Shown here piece by piece: positions 1 through 10,603 of a stretch of 64,000 nucleotides of DNA. The DNA comes from Knufia peltigerae (taxonomy: Eukaryota; Ascomycota; Eurotiomycetes; Chaetothyriales; Trichomeriaceae), in contig JAPDRN010000171.1 of the NCBI GenBank assembly GCA_030247855.1, positions 1 to 64,000 on the forward strand, in the 5' to 3' direction. The notes beneath the pieces are model-generated. The model worked only from the letters and a program-made list of their open reading frames with translations. It made no database searches and was not told where the DNA came from. How positions within the stretch are numbered: position 1 is the first letter of the stretch; each line of letters opens with the position of its first letter. Position numbers and translations under genes: made by a program.

Positions 1-549
1 TGCGAGTGTCTAATGCTTGGGTGTGCATATATGTATATGTCTATATATGTGGCAGGTGGTTCTGACCAAAATGGAAAGTCATGTCACATCTTCAACGACT
101 TTTTATCCATGTCTACCTACAAAGTAGAGTAAGAAACAATCTGCCACGGTACTTTTTCAATTGTACACTTTTTCCCCTGATACAGAACTATTCACATGTC
201 CACATTTCAGTTCGTTCATGGGTAGTGACTGAGGAGTGACTCGATTGATGTTTCAACAGCGCACGGAAAATTACCAAAACAGCCCTGAAGATTCAGAGCA
301 TCATGTCAATAACTTATTCCCTTGTCGTCGACACCTTTCAAAGTCACACGACAGTTGTCTGTTTTTTCTATTCCAAAGTAGCGCTAGCACGAAACAACAT
401 CATCAATCTATGCTCGCTCCGATGACTGCAAAGATACTGTACAGCTGTACCCCCACGCTGAACGCTACAACATGCATCTCCGACACAACACTGCTGGTAA
501 TGGTGCCGCTGCCGTTGCGGCCGTTGATGCTGACGATATCATGTCCCAT
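1..549. other. Intergenic, left edge
   Basis: I see no supportable gene here. The first 50 bases are AT-rich with short TATA/TGTATA runs. The open frames present lack an ATG start and any recognisable domain. The region lies 3' of the patatin gene. Confidence 0.6.
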
Positions 550-2154
550 TCACTCATCTTCGACTCGGCAAGAGCGAGGAGGATATGTCAATGCTCGTCT
601 CGGTTTCCTGGTTGGTGACCGGCCTGTCGATGGGGGATGGTATAATGGTGTGATTGGAATTTCCTTGGACTCGTCGAATTGATCTCCTTCACCCTGCAAG
701 TCCGACTCTTCAGGTTCGACGGTGATCTCATCATGATTGGTGAGTGAGGATTTGCGTGCGGGATTGGGAGTAGGCGGTTGAGAGGTTTCTGCCGATCGAG
801 TTGGGTCGGAACCCGTGATCAGGCTGGGGGCTTTATCACCACCGTGACTCGTCGCATGATTGAGCATGATGCTGTGGCGTCTCAAGGTCGATTGATGCGG
901 ACCCGAAGGGGTGTCGTAACCCAATTGGATGGTGAGGTCGACTCTAGCGACGTCTTCCAGGGACGACCCTTGAGGCAGGATGGACGCGATCTCTTCGGAC
1001 AGAGTGCTCGACGGAGAAACGGGCTTGTTGTTACGACTGACATAGACATCCGCCAGTCTCCTCGCGGCAACCACGAGGCGCTCTCGAACTTCTGGCTTCT
1101 TGAGGTACGCGTTGGTCTTGCTTTCGATCTCGCTGGGACCGTCGGTGTCCTTGACGGCCCTCCAGTTGTCAAGCTTGATGTGATGGAGTCCGGTGTCGGC
1201 ACTGAACCTATCAAAGAAGAACTGATCCGGAATGATGCTGGAAATGTACGACAAGTCAATCGCCCGCTGTTCGGATTCCGTCGCAATCTTGACCAGATCT
1301 GAGACAAGACCAAGTGCATTGACCACCCCGTTGGGGACCATCTTAGCCCACCATGGTCGTGTCGGTAATGGCTGCGCGAAGAATTCTTGTGGTAGGGTCC
1401 CTGTCCCGATATTGATCATAACCAGTTGTTCGTCCTCGTTAAGCCCGTGGTTCTTGTGGTAGTGAAGTTTGCCTTCCCAAGAAGGATTGTTGGTCTCGCC
1501 CAGACCGCCGTCAGTGAACGAGCGCCCTCTTATGATCATCGGTTCAAAGTACGACGGAGCTGCCGAAGTTGCTCGAGCTGCCTGCCGTAGTTCCAGGTCG
1601 CAGTCAAGGATCTGCTGTCGGTACGGCCCTTGGCACTCGTGGGTGCAGAAGAAGATGGGATGTGGGTTGGGTCTTTCATGGCAAAGAACAGTTCCTTGCA
1701 TGCTGTTTGGATGCGGACTGCGCATTTTCAGGTCAGGGGGGTGCCCTCGCGAAGCCAGTAGACTTTCAATCGACTTTTGCAGTTCTCTGCCGGAGAACTT
1801 TGACCAGTCGCCAAACACTCTCTTAATGGTTGGCCGTTCCTTGGCAAAGATCCGTCCAGAGAGAATCTTATATTGTTCGATGCACTCGTCGATGGACATG
1901 TTGAGTTTGACGAGCATGAGGACAATCAGACCACCAGTGCTAGTACCGACGGCGATGTCAAAAACATCTTGGGGGTTGAGGATGGTCCGATCTTTGGGAA
2001 TTGTGTTGCGTTTGGCCAGCTCTTCGGTGACAAGGATGAGTAACAAGCGTAAAATGAGCAATGATGACAGTCCACGAACGCCCCCTCCATCTAGCGATAC
2101 CATGGCAATTGGGCGAGAGGGCACCGTGTCGGCGACTGCTGCCTTAGGGCTCAT
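550..2154 (-). CDS. Patatin-like phospholipase, intact catalytic dyad
   Basis: This is a 534-residue single-exon protein. The frame stays open upstream, but the first ATG that fits the family is at 2154. It shows the patatin fold in order: the oxyanion loop GGGVRG at about residues 23-28, the lipase box GTSTGG with nucleophile Ser72, and the DGGLG motif with catalytic Asp215, followed by the NIGTG strand. Family members hydrolyse acyl ester bonds of phospholipids or neutral lipids. In fungi the same domain also serves as the N-terminal effector of NLR-type proteins, but no NACHT or NB-ARC follows here. The last 100 or so residues are Ser/Pro/Glu-rich and look disordered. No signal peptide is visible, so it is probably cytosolic or membrane-associated. 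It is divergent from a degenerate patatin relative at 2983. Confidence 0.85.
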   Translation of the reverse strand: MSPKAAVADTVPSRPIAMVSLDGGGVRGLSSLLILRLLLILVTEELAKRNTIPKDRTILNPQDVFDIAVGTSTGGLIVLMLVKLNMSIDECIEQYKILSGRIFAKERPTIKRVFGDWSKFSGRELQKSIESLLASRGHPPDLKMRSPHPNSMQGTVLCHERPNPHPIFFCTHECQGPYRQQILDCDLELRQAARATSAAPSYFEPMIIRGRSFTDGGLGETNNPSWEGKLHYHKNHGLNEDEQLVMINIGTGTLPQEFFAQPLPTRPWWAKMVPNGVVNALGLVSDLVKIATESEQRAIDLSYISSIIPDQFFFDRFSADTGLHHIKLDNWRAVKDTDGPSEIESKTNAYLKKPEVRERLVVAARRLADVYVSRNNKPVSPSSTLSEEIASILPQGSSLEDVARVDLTIQLGYDTPSGPHQSTLRRHSIMLNHATSHGGDKAPSLITGSDPTRSAETSQPPTPNPARKSSLTNHDEITVEPEESDLQGEGDQFDESKEIPITPLYHPPSTGRSPTRKPRRALTYPPRSCRVEDE

Positions 2155-2982
2155 GGCGATGGAGAGGACACTGATTTTACACCGTATTGGATATGTGTTT
2201 GTAGCCTGACGATAGGCGGTGTCCGGGAGCTTATTCCAAAGCTTTGTTCCACGAAGTTGAAGACCAATCCTATTCCTACTTGTTTGCTGCTGTGTCGTAT
2301 TACAATGAGTTGACAGAACCAGGGACTCGCTGACCGCAAGATGGAGCAAATCGTTGATATAAAAGCATGTGCTCGTGACGACAAATTCCCTTGAACACGA
2401 CGAAGACACCTTGATCAATTCTTAACATAACAGGAACTCGAAGGGTGCATTGGACTCAGTGCCTGTGGCCCCTAGGTCTGGGGTGCAAAGGTTCCAGAAA
2501 AATGCTTGACTCAAAGCGGGATCAGCCTTAAGCCGGCGCCAGATGATCAGGCGCAGTCATAGAGTCCCATCACATCCGCAGGTGATTTCAATCTCTTGGA
2601 TAGCTAAGAGATTGATTGGTTCGAGGCGATGGTTTGTACAGGGGGGTGTGATTAGGCTGCAGCCATGGGGCTGAAACGACCAAAAGAGGCGATGCTCAGG
2701 TGGCCCCTTGAAACCCCGATCGGATGAGGGCGTCCATTGCCTTGCCAAAAGTGCCAGGCTGTGCACACGACAAAAACCGCGCAACCCATGATGGTACTCG
2801 TCAGATTTCAGAGGCAGTGATGGTGTCGTCACACATCATCAACTTGCTCGTACTCCGTCTTCAACGGTCATGGGGTGAATTGGGCCACACGTGACAAGGC
2901 TCGGCGCATCACGCCTCTTTGCCCACTGCCCACCAGCTGGTCATAAGTCCCCAGGTCGACATTGTTTGGAGAATCGCAAGTC
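2155..2982. promoter_or_regulatory. Divergent intergenic region between two patatin genes
   Basis: This 828-bp region separates the start codons of the two head-to-head patatin genes and must carry both promoters. It contains one 8-of-9 match to the TACTCCGTA motif near 2851. I see no clear TATA box and no further gene. Confidence 0.5.
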
Positions 2983-4389
2983 ATGAGTTCATCAGATTCG
3001 GTTCGAATAAAATCACAGTCAGTGGAGTTGTCAGTTGAAGGCATCGAGACACACGGAATGAGCGAACAACGCCCTCTCAAAGTTCTCACCTTAGGTAGGT
3101 TGCATTCTAGGCCCCAATGTCGATTGTTCTCAGTACTAATGACTGTAGATGGTGGCGGTCTGCAAGCTTTGGCAACACTGAGCAGTCTCAACACTGTATG
3201 TAAAGAGATTGCCAGACAGAACGAGGCCACTAGAACTCCAGCTCCTCACGAATTGTTTGACGTGATCTGTGGCGTTGGTACAGGAGGGTAGGTTCCTCTC
3301 AAACTAAACATTGCTTGATACTGACCAAAGGAATACAGATGGATTGCTTTGTTGTTGGGGCGGTATCGTCTCGATATTGCGACTTGTATGGCCGTATACA
3401 TGGAAATCGCACGGAAGGTTGACTGCGCAGAGCGAACGAGTCGATGGCACAGACGCAATCGTTGCTTCAAACTCGATCAAGATCGATTGGTCAAGGTTAT
3501 CGAGGAGACATTGCAACGGTATGATCTGGATGCGACATTACTCTCTGCAACTTCAATCAATCCTACCTTGAATGATGGTCGGAGTAGATGCAGATATGCG
3601 TGAGTCCGAGCTTGACCCTCAATCAACCCTCATGCCACCTTGACTGACAATCACAGATTTGCGGTGGGTGTGGTACAGCAGTCCAAGCCACAGGAGTCGA
3701 AGTACGAGCTATTCAGGTCATACCTATTACCTGCAAACACAAAGACCACACTGCCAGGGCCTCGGCCAGACAAATGTCGCATATCCCAAGCATTTGCGGC
3801 AACTGGAGCTGCCAAATTTTTTCTCAAGCCCTACAAGGTTGAACATACCTCTTTCTTCGATGAGACCTTTCCTCAATCACATCCGATTACCGCAATCGCC
3901 CTTGATGAAATTTTTGGTCTCTATGGATCCGACTCTGAGATATCGGTTCTGCTAAACATTGGCCCCGGAATACCTTCAGAGGAAGACTGCAGGGAACTCG
4001 ATGAGATGTCGACGGGCCCAGTGGAGCGATTGACGAGGAAGTTCTCTTGGCCCAAACGCAAGCAAAACTCTCTGTCAGAGCAAGAGGGCGAGGATGTGAG
4101 TCGGGAAGAGCTAGAGGAGTCGACCTCGTCGCTTTCAAGCTCGAGTGAACGCGCCTTGAGGCTTGACCGTCAGACGCGTGTGGACGTCAAAGCAAGACTG
4201 AAGCAACTGTATGGAGATGCCGGTCCGGAGAAATATCATCATCTTGGGCCAGATTACTCGTTGGAGAAAGCATCACTGAATGATGTCCGTGCAATCCGGC
4301 TCTTCCGAACGCAGTCTAGCGAGTCGCAGGCAAGCAGTGAGGAGATTGAAGGCACTGTCAAGCAGTTCTGGGTCAACGCGAGGGCTTGA
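2983..4389 (+). CDS. Patatin-like pseudoenzyme, nucleophile Ser lost
   Basis: Spliced model: 2983-3094, 3149-3287, 3339-3599, 3657-4389, giving 414 residues; all introns are 51-57 bp with GT/AG ends. The first exon junction rebuilds the oxyanion loop DGGGLQ (residues 38-43), where intact patatins have an Arg after the glycines. The second rebuilds GVGTGG: Gly81 stands where the neighbour gene has Ser72 (GTSTGG). The DGG motif has become DET, while the NIG-P-G strand after it is kept. Fold-level similarity is therefore clear but the Ser/Asp dyad is not intact, so lipase activity is unlikely. The frame is fully open, which argues for a maintained protein rather than a dead gene. The C-terminal third is Ser/Glu-rich. 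A regulatory or decoy role beside the active paralog is my inference only. Confidence 0.75.
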
Positions 4390-5202
4390 GGGTGGATGCA
4401 TATACGAGATTTCTGCAGTCCGTAAGTAGAATAACTTGATCGTACAATACCAGTGCTATGCTGTGAAGAGAGGTGTGTGGTGATGGCGATGGATGATTCG
4501 TGCACGGAGGATCGAGTCCAGGAACAAGCGGCATAATTAGTGAGGGACATGGGCGCCGCAGTTTGTGTTCTGTGGCGCCTCATGACGCCTACTGCGAATC
4601 CATACTGCATCGGTAGATGGCTAAGCAACAACAAGCTCACTAGAGGCCGCGTGTACCTAAGCAGGTGGGTTGACGAGGGCGCTGAGTCGGCACTTACAGG
4701 GATGTCCAGGCCTGTCTCTGGGTATCGCAGGGATATTCTAGGGATCACCGGTACCTCCAACTCCATTTTTCTCCAGGCACTACGCAGTAGCTGCACCATC
4801 ACATTTCACCCCCGCCTATCGTCGTCATTCACACCACATGAAAAGTGCGCAGTCTCGCGTTGGGTTTCGCTCTCATCATCATCAACGCATGCATCACTCA
4901 TCAAGCCAGCTCACAACCTACGTCGTCATTAACTTCCATAGTAAAACCAAGGTGGCAGAAGCTGCTCACGTCCAATCATATCCTGTCTGTGCGCAAGCTG
5001 CCCAGTTTCCTGGCAAAAAGCAGCTGTAGCTGGATTTCCTCCACCACTGTAAGTTGCTACGTGGAATGCTTCTACTTCCTTTGACCGCCTCTCCTTGCCA
5101 CTGACTTTCACAGGCCTTCTGATCTTCTTCCCCTTGTGCCTTCTTATTCTTCATCTCACTCTCACCGTCTCTGACCTCCTTACCAATTCCATACCAGCAA
5201 AA
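4390..5202. promoter_or_regulatory. Intergenic and likely leader of glutamate decarboxylase
   Basis: No gene is supported. The last 100 or so bases before 5203 are strongly pyrimidine-rich (runs of CTT, TCT and CC), a common feature of promoters and 5' leaders of well-expressed filamentous-fungal genes. Confidence 0.45.
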
Positions 5203-6930
5203 ATGGTGAATCTTCACAGTGTCAAGACCGACCCTCATCAGGGCAGAGACCTTCCCGCTAGAAGAGCCTCCCTCGTCCCTGGCCTCGAACACATCTCTCT
5301 GGCAGCCCCTGGAGATGATGAATTCTCTACCTCTGTCTATGGATCCAGCTTTGCTGCTCAGGACTTGCCTAGCCATGAAATGCCGGAGAAAGAGATGCCA
5401 AAAGAGATCGCATACCGCATGATCAAGGATGAACTCAGTCTGGACGGAAACCCAATGCTGAAGTGAGTCTGAAGTGTTACACTCTCCATAGATACTGACA
5501 ACGTCTCTATAGTCTTGCAAGCTTTGTCACCACCTTTATGGTATGTCTTCATTGCCCGCTGTACCCAGCCCAAGCCGGCCGTTTGCTAACCCCGCTTTCA
5601 GGAAGACGAAGCAGAGAAACTCATGACCGAAGCCTTTTCCAAGAACTTTATCGACTACGAAGAATACCCACAGACTGCCGAGATCCAGAATCGGTGTGTC
5701 AACATGATTGCTCGTCTCTTCAACGCACCGGATCAGGCAGATGGAGGCAATGCTATTGGTACATCCACAATTGGTTCCAGTGAGGCCATCATGCTGGCTG
5801 TCTTGGCCATGAAGAAGAAGTGGCAGAAGGCGAGACAAGCAGAAGGCAAAGATGCTTCAAAGCCCAACATCATCATGAATAGCGCAGTTCAAGTCTGTTG
5901 GGAAAAGGCTGCTCGCTACTTTGATGTCGAGGAACGATATGTCTACTGCACTGAGGATCGCTATGTCATTGACCCCGAGGAAGCAGTCAAATTGATTGAT
6001 GAGAACACTATTGGCATCTGCGCCATCTTGGGCCTCACATACACTGGAGAGTATGAAGATGTCAAGAAGATCAATGACCTTCTAGTGGCGAACAAGATCG
6101 ACTGCCCCATCCACGTTGATGCTGCGTCTGGTGGATTCGTGGCTCCCTTTGTCAACCCTAACTTGGTCTGGGATTTCCGTTTGGAGAAAGTGGTTAGTAT
6201 CAATGTGTCTGGCCACAAGTATGGTCTGGTATATCCTGGTGTTGGTTGGACGGTTTGGAGATCGCCAGAGTACCTTCCCAAGGAACTCGTCTTCAACATC
6301 AACTACCTCGGTGCTGACCAAGCCTCTTTCACTCTGAACTTCAGCAAGGGCGCCAGCCACGTCATTGGCCAGTACTACCAGATGATCCGTCTGGGCAAGC
6401 GTGGATATCGCAGTATCATGCTCAACCTCACTCGCACATCTGACTACCTCGCGGCTCAATTGAGGGCTCTGGGTTTCCTTCTCATGTCTCCAGGAGGTGG
6501 CCGCTCTCTCCCAGTGGTTGCTTTCCGCTTGGACCCCGATGACGAGCACCAATTCGATGAGTTTGCCATTGCCCACCAGCTCCGTGAACGTGGCTGGGTT
6601 GTCCCTGCCTACACCATGGCTCCACACAGTAACAACCTCAAGATGATGCGTGTCGTTGTCCGTGAGGACTTCAGCAAGCAACGATGCGACAGTCTGGTCA
6701 ACGACATCAAACTTGCACTGCAAGTCTTGGGCGAGATGGATCGTAAGACCATGGAAACCTTCCAACAGTATGTATGCAGACGGAAGGCCTCGTGTAGTGT
6801 ACTAACCTCCCATACCAGACATATCAAGAACCATACCCGTCACGGCAGAGCAGGGACAAACATCCACACCTACAAGGACGAGAAACACTCTCTTCAAGGC
6901 AAACATGGCAAGAGTCATCCTGTGTGCTAG
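5203..6930 (+). CDS. gad: Glutamate decarboxylase
   Basis: Spliced model: 5203-5462, 5513-5540, 5602-6767, 6819-6930, giving 521 residues, a normal length for fungal GAD. It decarboxylates L-glutamate to GABA in the cytosol, feeding the GABA shunt and acid tolerance. The PLP-binding Lys is about residue 302 in the SGHKYG motif, preceded by the HVDAASGGF strand that contacts the cofactor. The substrate loop TSTIGSSEA lies near residues 150-158. Exon 2 is a 28-bp mini-exon. The last intron (51 bp, with ACTAAC branch site) is a multiple of three and has no stop, so retaining it would add 17 residues near the C-terminus without breaking frame. Confidence 0.92.
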
Positions 6931-7264
6931 ACCTTTGGTGATTGGTGAATGGTGAAAGGTGAAAGGGAAAACAAAATTAACATTCTTTGGAAAGAGCTAT
7001 TCACTGAATTGTGGTGCTGGTTCTCACAATTGGGGGATGAAATTGCAAGAATAACTGATATGCAGATCACGCGTAGCTAGTTTGTCTGAATCAAATCACC
7101 TCCTCGAGTTGCTAGCAAATTAATTATGTCCTCGCGGGTATGTGTTTTTCAGTGATAGATGACCAGGCCTGTCGATTATGAGTATACTGTACCAAATTAT
7201 GTACTCCATGTCCGCGTGTACGAGGTAATATTATGATGTAGATGGAGGTAGTTAACTATCAATG
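6931..7264. other. Convergent 3' intergenic region
   Basis: This AT-rich spacer lies between the 3' ends of the glutamate decarboxylase and GH92 genes. No gene or strong hairpin is apparent. Confidence 0.5.
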
Positions 7265-9805
7265 TCAAATCCCCAGATCTCGCCTCTTCAACCTCTTGTA
7301 ACCTATAGTCTCTGCCATGGCATATGTGCCGTTCGGGTTTGGGACACCGCCGTGACCAGGACTAGGCGGGGGAGGTCCAGTCTCCCACACGACCGGGTTG
7401 GTTCCGAGGAAGAACTCGACAGTGCCACCTTGGACCATGACGTCGGTGTGCTGTAGCCAGTTCTGCGTCCAATTCCGACCGTTGACGACGACGGACTGGA
7501 CGTAGTAACTGGCGCTGGCGTCGTCGAGCCCGTGAGCGACGATTCGCAACGTGGAATTGTTGTTGATGGTGACGTTGACGTCGCCGAACCACGGCGAACC
7601 CAGCAGGTAAACGGGCTGGGTGACTATCGGGTACAGACCCAGCATCTGCCACAGGAGCCAACTGTTGAGGGCGCCGGCGTCGCTGTTGCCCGGCACGCCG
7701 TAGTCGGAGTTGTGGAAAAACTCGTTGGCGAGGCTGCGCGACTGCTGCGCGGACTTGTGTTGTTTGTTGACGTAGTGGTAGAGGTAAGGCGTGGCAAAGT
7801 CCGGCTCGTTGCCGATGTTCATGATGGTGGTGATGCCGGCGCCGTTGGCGCCCAGGTTCTGTTGCGACGTGTTGGGCCGGAAGATGTAGTCGAGGCGGGC
7901 CTCGAAGGAGGGGGCGCCGCCCATGAAAGCCACGAGCGTCTCGACGTCGTGAGGCACCACGAACGAGTACTCGAACGGAGTGGCCTCGTAGGTGATGGCG
8001 TCCCACTCGCACCCGCCGCAGAGAGCAGGGTTGTAGCCCGACAGGTTGAACTGGCCGTTTTGGAGCCGAGGGGCCAGAAACCCCGTGAAGACCTCGGGGG
8101 TCGTGTTGACGCTCACGGCGTCGTGAGACCAGTTGTTCTGCCACTGCGCCGACCGGTTGAGGTACTTTTGCGCGTCCTGCGGCGCCTCCCCAAGCGCCAC
8201 CTGGTACAGCGAAAAGTCGTTGAGGGAGTACTCGACGCTGCGCGAGAGGGAGCGAGCGCTGCCGTCGACCGACAGGTAGCCCAGAGGGATCCAGTCGAAC
8301 AAGGCCCCGCGGCCCTCCTTGACGCTGCCAGTCATGTCGAGCGGGCTGAACGTGTTGTAGGGCACCACTTCGGCGTCTTTGACCATCGCTTGGTAGCCTG
8401 CCGTCCAGTTGATGCCGCGACGTAGGCCCTTGACGTAGGCGTCGGCGAGGATGTTGTCGGCGTTGGAACCTCCTTGAGTCAAACCGTTGTAGTTTCCGCT
8501 TCTACCGTCTGGCATGTAGCCTTCGTGCCGCCAGATGTCGATCAACGATCGGATCATGCCTTCGTAGTAGTCCGGTTGGAGTAAATGGTACAACGACACC
8601 GTGCACCGGAAGATGTCCCAGGCGGTGTAAAAGTCGTCGAATGAAGGTTCGTCGGATTCCCACAGCGGGTTCTCACCCGTACGATCGGATGGCATGAGAT
8701 GCATAAAATACAAGCTCGAGTACAGGAGGATGATGTTGGTCTCGTTCTGAGAGGCATCAAGAGGGACCTGAATCTTGCTAAACACATCGGTGTTCCACTC
8801 ATCGACCGCGGCAGAGGCAGTGTCGTTGACCTCCCAGGACGAGATCTCATCGTCCTTGAACGTGCACGCCTTGTCGACGGATATGAACGAGATACCAATC
8901 TTTGAGACAACGCTCGAAGACGACGAATTCGTGCCAGTCCAGCTGAACACCGCTCCTACTCGGTCATTCAGGAATCCGGATTGCTGGCTCACATTGCCGG
9001 TGTACGTGGGCATTCCATATGGCTCGTTCGAGAAGACGTGCTGTCGAAGATATGGATCGGTGTTTCGGGCCCTCCACGTCTGCGCTTGGTCGGGAGCATT
9101 CTCAAACTCTCCGCAGAAGTAGACACGCATGGGCGCTCCTTCTCCGAAGCCGCCCCCATACTGGCCGTAGCCCGTGTACTGCTGGCCGCCGTCACGAAGT
9201 TCGATTTCTCCGCCGAGAAAGTCTTGAGAGTTGTACCCGTCGTATCCTGGTAGATAGTGCGAGACGTCAACCAGGACGTGGCCTTCTCCTGGAGGGTAGT
9301 CATATTGGACAATGCCACTGTGCCTCGCTGCCGAGAGGCGAATGGCGATGCCGTTCTCGAGCGTCGACCTGTAATACCCTACCTGTGCGGTCTCGTTACC
9401 GACACGCCTCTGCCAATATGTTGTGTTGTCCAGGATGTTGACAGGAGATGTTATTGTGGTGAGAGGCATTTGGTGCACAATTCCATACTTGGGTGCCCCT
9501 CCGGTGCCGCTCTCGTGCATAAGAGACACGCCCGTGACGAGTCCTTCGGGTGTGTAGCCGCCATTGATCGTTGATAAGGTCAGGTTGGTCTCGTATGTGT
9601 CGATGCCGAACTTGACCACTCCAAAGGGCACAGCACCGCCAACAAAGATGTCACCTCCACCAAAGGCTTGCCCTGGCATAGGTCCCTCGGACCCAATTAA
9701 TGGGTTGACATATTGTGCGTAGTTGACACCGCTGAAGTTGTCTTGAGCTCTAGAGAGCGATATGAGACTTGTCAGGAGGACAATGGTGTTCTTCTTGAGA
9801 GACAT
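7265..9805 (-). CDS. Secreted GH92 alpha-1,2-mannosidase
   Basis: This is a single-exon protein of 846 residues. The first true ATG is at 9805; the codons before it are not ATG. Residues 1-20 form a signal peptide (SLKKN, then a hydrophobic stretch ending in SRAQ). The NPLIGSEG and GGGDIFVGGAVPFG stretches are the GH92 N-terminal signature. The C-terminal half has the MNIGNEPD motif and the GVPGNSDAGALNSW loop, corresponding to the GNEP acid and G-N-x-D base loops of the family. GH92 enzymes are Ca-dependent exo-mannosidases that trim alpha-1,2 (some 1,3 or 1,6) mannose from fungal glycans, here outside the cell. GC content is high from about 7.4 to 8.4 kb. It is divergent from a J-domain gene. 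Confidence 0.9.
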   Translation of the reverse strand: MSLKKNTIVLLTSLISLSRAQDNFSGVNYAQYVNPLIGSEGPMPGQAFGGGDIFVGGAVPFGVVKFGIDTYETNLTLSTINGGYTPEGLVTGVSLMHESGTGGAPKYGIVHQMPLTTITSPVNILDNTTYWQRRVGNETAQVGYYRSTLENGIAIRLSAARHSGIVQYDYPPGEGHVLVDVSHYLPGYDGYNSQDFLGGEIELRDGGQQYTGYGQYGGGFGEGAPMRVYFCGEFENAPDQAQTWRARNTDPYLRQHVFSNEPYGMPTYTGNVSQQSGFLNDRVGAVFSWTGTNSSSSSVVSKIGISFISVDKACTFKDDEISSWEVNDTASAAVDEWNTDVFSKIQVPLDASQNETNIILLYSSLYFMHLMPSDRTGENPLWESDEPSFDDFYTAWDIFRCTVSLYHLLQPDYYEGMIRSLIDIWRHEGYMPDGRSGNYNGLTQGGSNADNILADAYVKGLRRGINWTAGYQAMVKDAEVVPYNTFSPLDMTGSVKEGRGALFDWIPLGYLSVDGSARSLSRSVEYSLNDFSLYQVALGEAPQDAQKYLNRSAQWQNNWSHDAVSVNTTPEVFTGFLAPRLQNGQFNLSGYNPALCGGCEWDAITYEATPFEYSFVVPHDVETLVAFMGGAPSFEARLDYIFRPNTSQQNLGANGAGITTIMNIGNEPDFATPYLYHYVNKQHKSAQQSRSLANEFFHNSDYGVPGNSDAGALNSWLLWQMLGLYPIVTQPVYLLGSPWFGDVNVTINNNSTLRIVAHGLDDASASYYVQSVVVNGRNWTQNWLQHTDVMVQGGTVEFFLGTNPVVWETGPPPPSPGHGGVPNPNGTYAMAETIGYKRLKRRDLGI

Positions 9806-10603
9806 GTTAGCATACACAGTCGTGACATAAAGTCAAGAAAGCTTACAGGGTCGCAACAGAAGGTACATGGCTACATATGTATGTACATATGCTTGTGCTT
9901 GCATTGGTAACGGATGCGGGAGTCTGAGCTGGGCTTCTCCGCTCCTTGATGCGCTCCAACGTCGTACTTATGGCGATCACTGTCGAAGATGACCTGGAAA
10001 GTCGTATCATCATATGGAGTAGAGAGTGTTGCTGCAGCCGGCTCTCCGCAGTTGTTACCAAGAAGGAGTAGATGAATCAGGGATGGTTAGCATGCTTAGG
10101 AGGTTCCTTAGGGCCAGTGCTTTAGTTAAGTAGATTAGTGGCTGGTTAACTACCTAGGTAGGTACTTAACTAAATACATAAATAAACAGTTAGGTCTCCC
10201 CCGCTCTCGGAATCGGAATAACAGGCACCGAGGAGACTCTTGATGATGAGATGAGGTTCGCCTCAAACCCAACTCTCGTCACTTAAGATTTGCCTTGTCC
10301 ACGTCCTCTGTCATTGTCAAATCAAAGGAGTTGTCACTGATGAAAGCCTCATTGTAGTGACAGACACCATTTCCCCTTCTTATTCTCACATTGTTTGCGA
10401 GATGTTGTGTGCGATCTTTGTCCAATGCGTTCGTTTTCTTTGTCAGAGCCTCGCCGTTCCGCGCCGTCAATGCGTTGGTGCTTCTGTAGCAAACCTATAT
10501 CTACCTCCCTGCATCTCCTTCGAGCTCGAAACTTACTTGAAAAACATCAAGCTAGCTTCTAGAAGACTCTGGATCCCAGCTATTTGGCACCACTCAAGCA
10601 AAC
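9806..10603. promoter_or_regulatory. Bidirectional promoter region, GH92 / J-domain gene
   Basis: No coding sequence is supported. The region is moderately AT-rich and holds a 26-bp imperfect inverted repeat at 10145-10170, listed separately. Confidence 0.5.
10145..10170. repeat. 26-bp inverted repeat with TACCTA arms
   Basis: Two 12-base arms, GTTAACTACCTA and TAGGTACTTAAC, flank a central GG and are complementary except for one position. It sits between two divergent genes, so it could be a binding site, a hairpin or chance. No function is assigned. Confidence 0.6.

Noticed and set aside
236..682. Open frame of 148 residues on the plus strand
   Set aside because: It has no ATG at its start and overlaps the antisense strand of the patatin C-terminus; no domain.
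2155..2418. Upstream extension of the patatin frame
   Set aside because: It begins at a non-ATG codon and adds no family sequence; the ATG at 2154 fits better.
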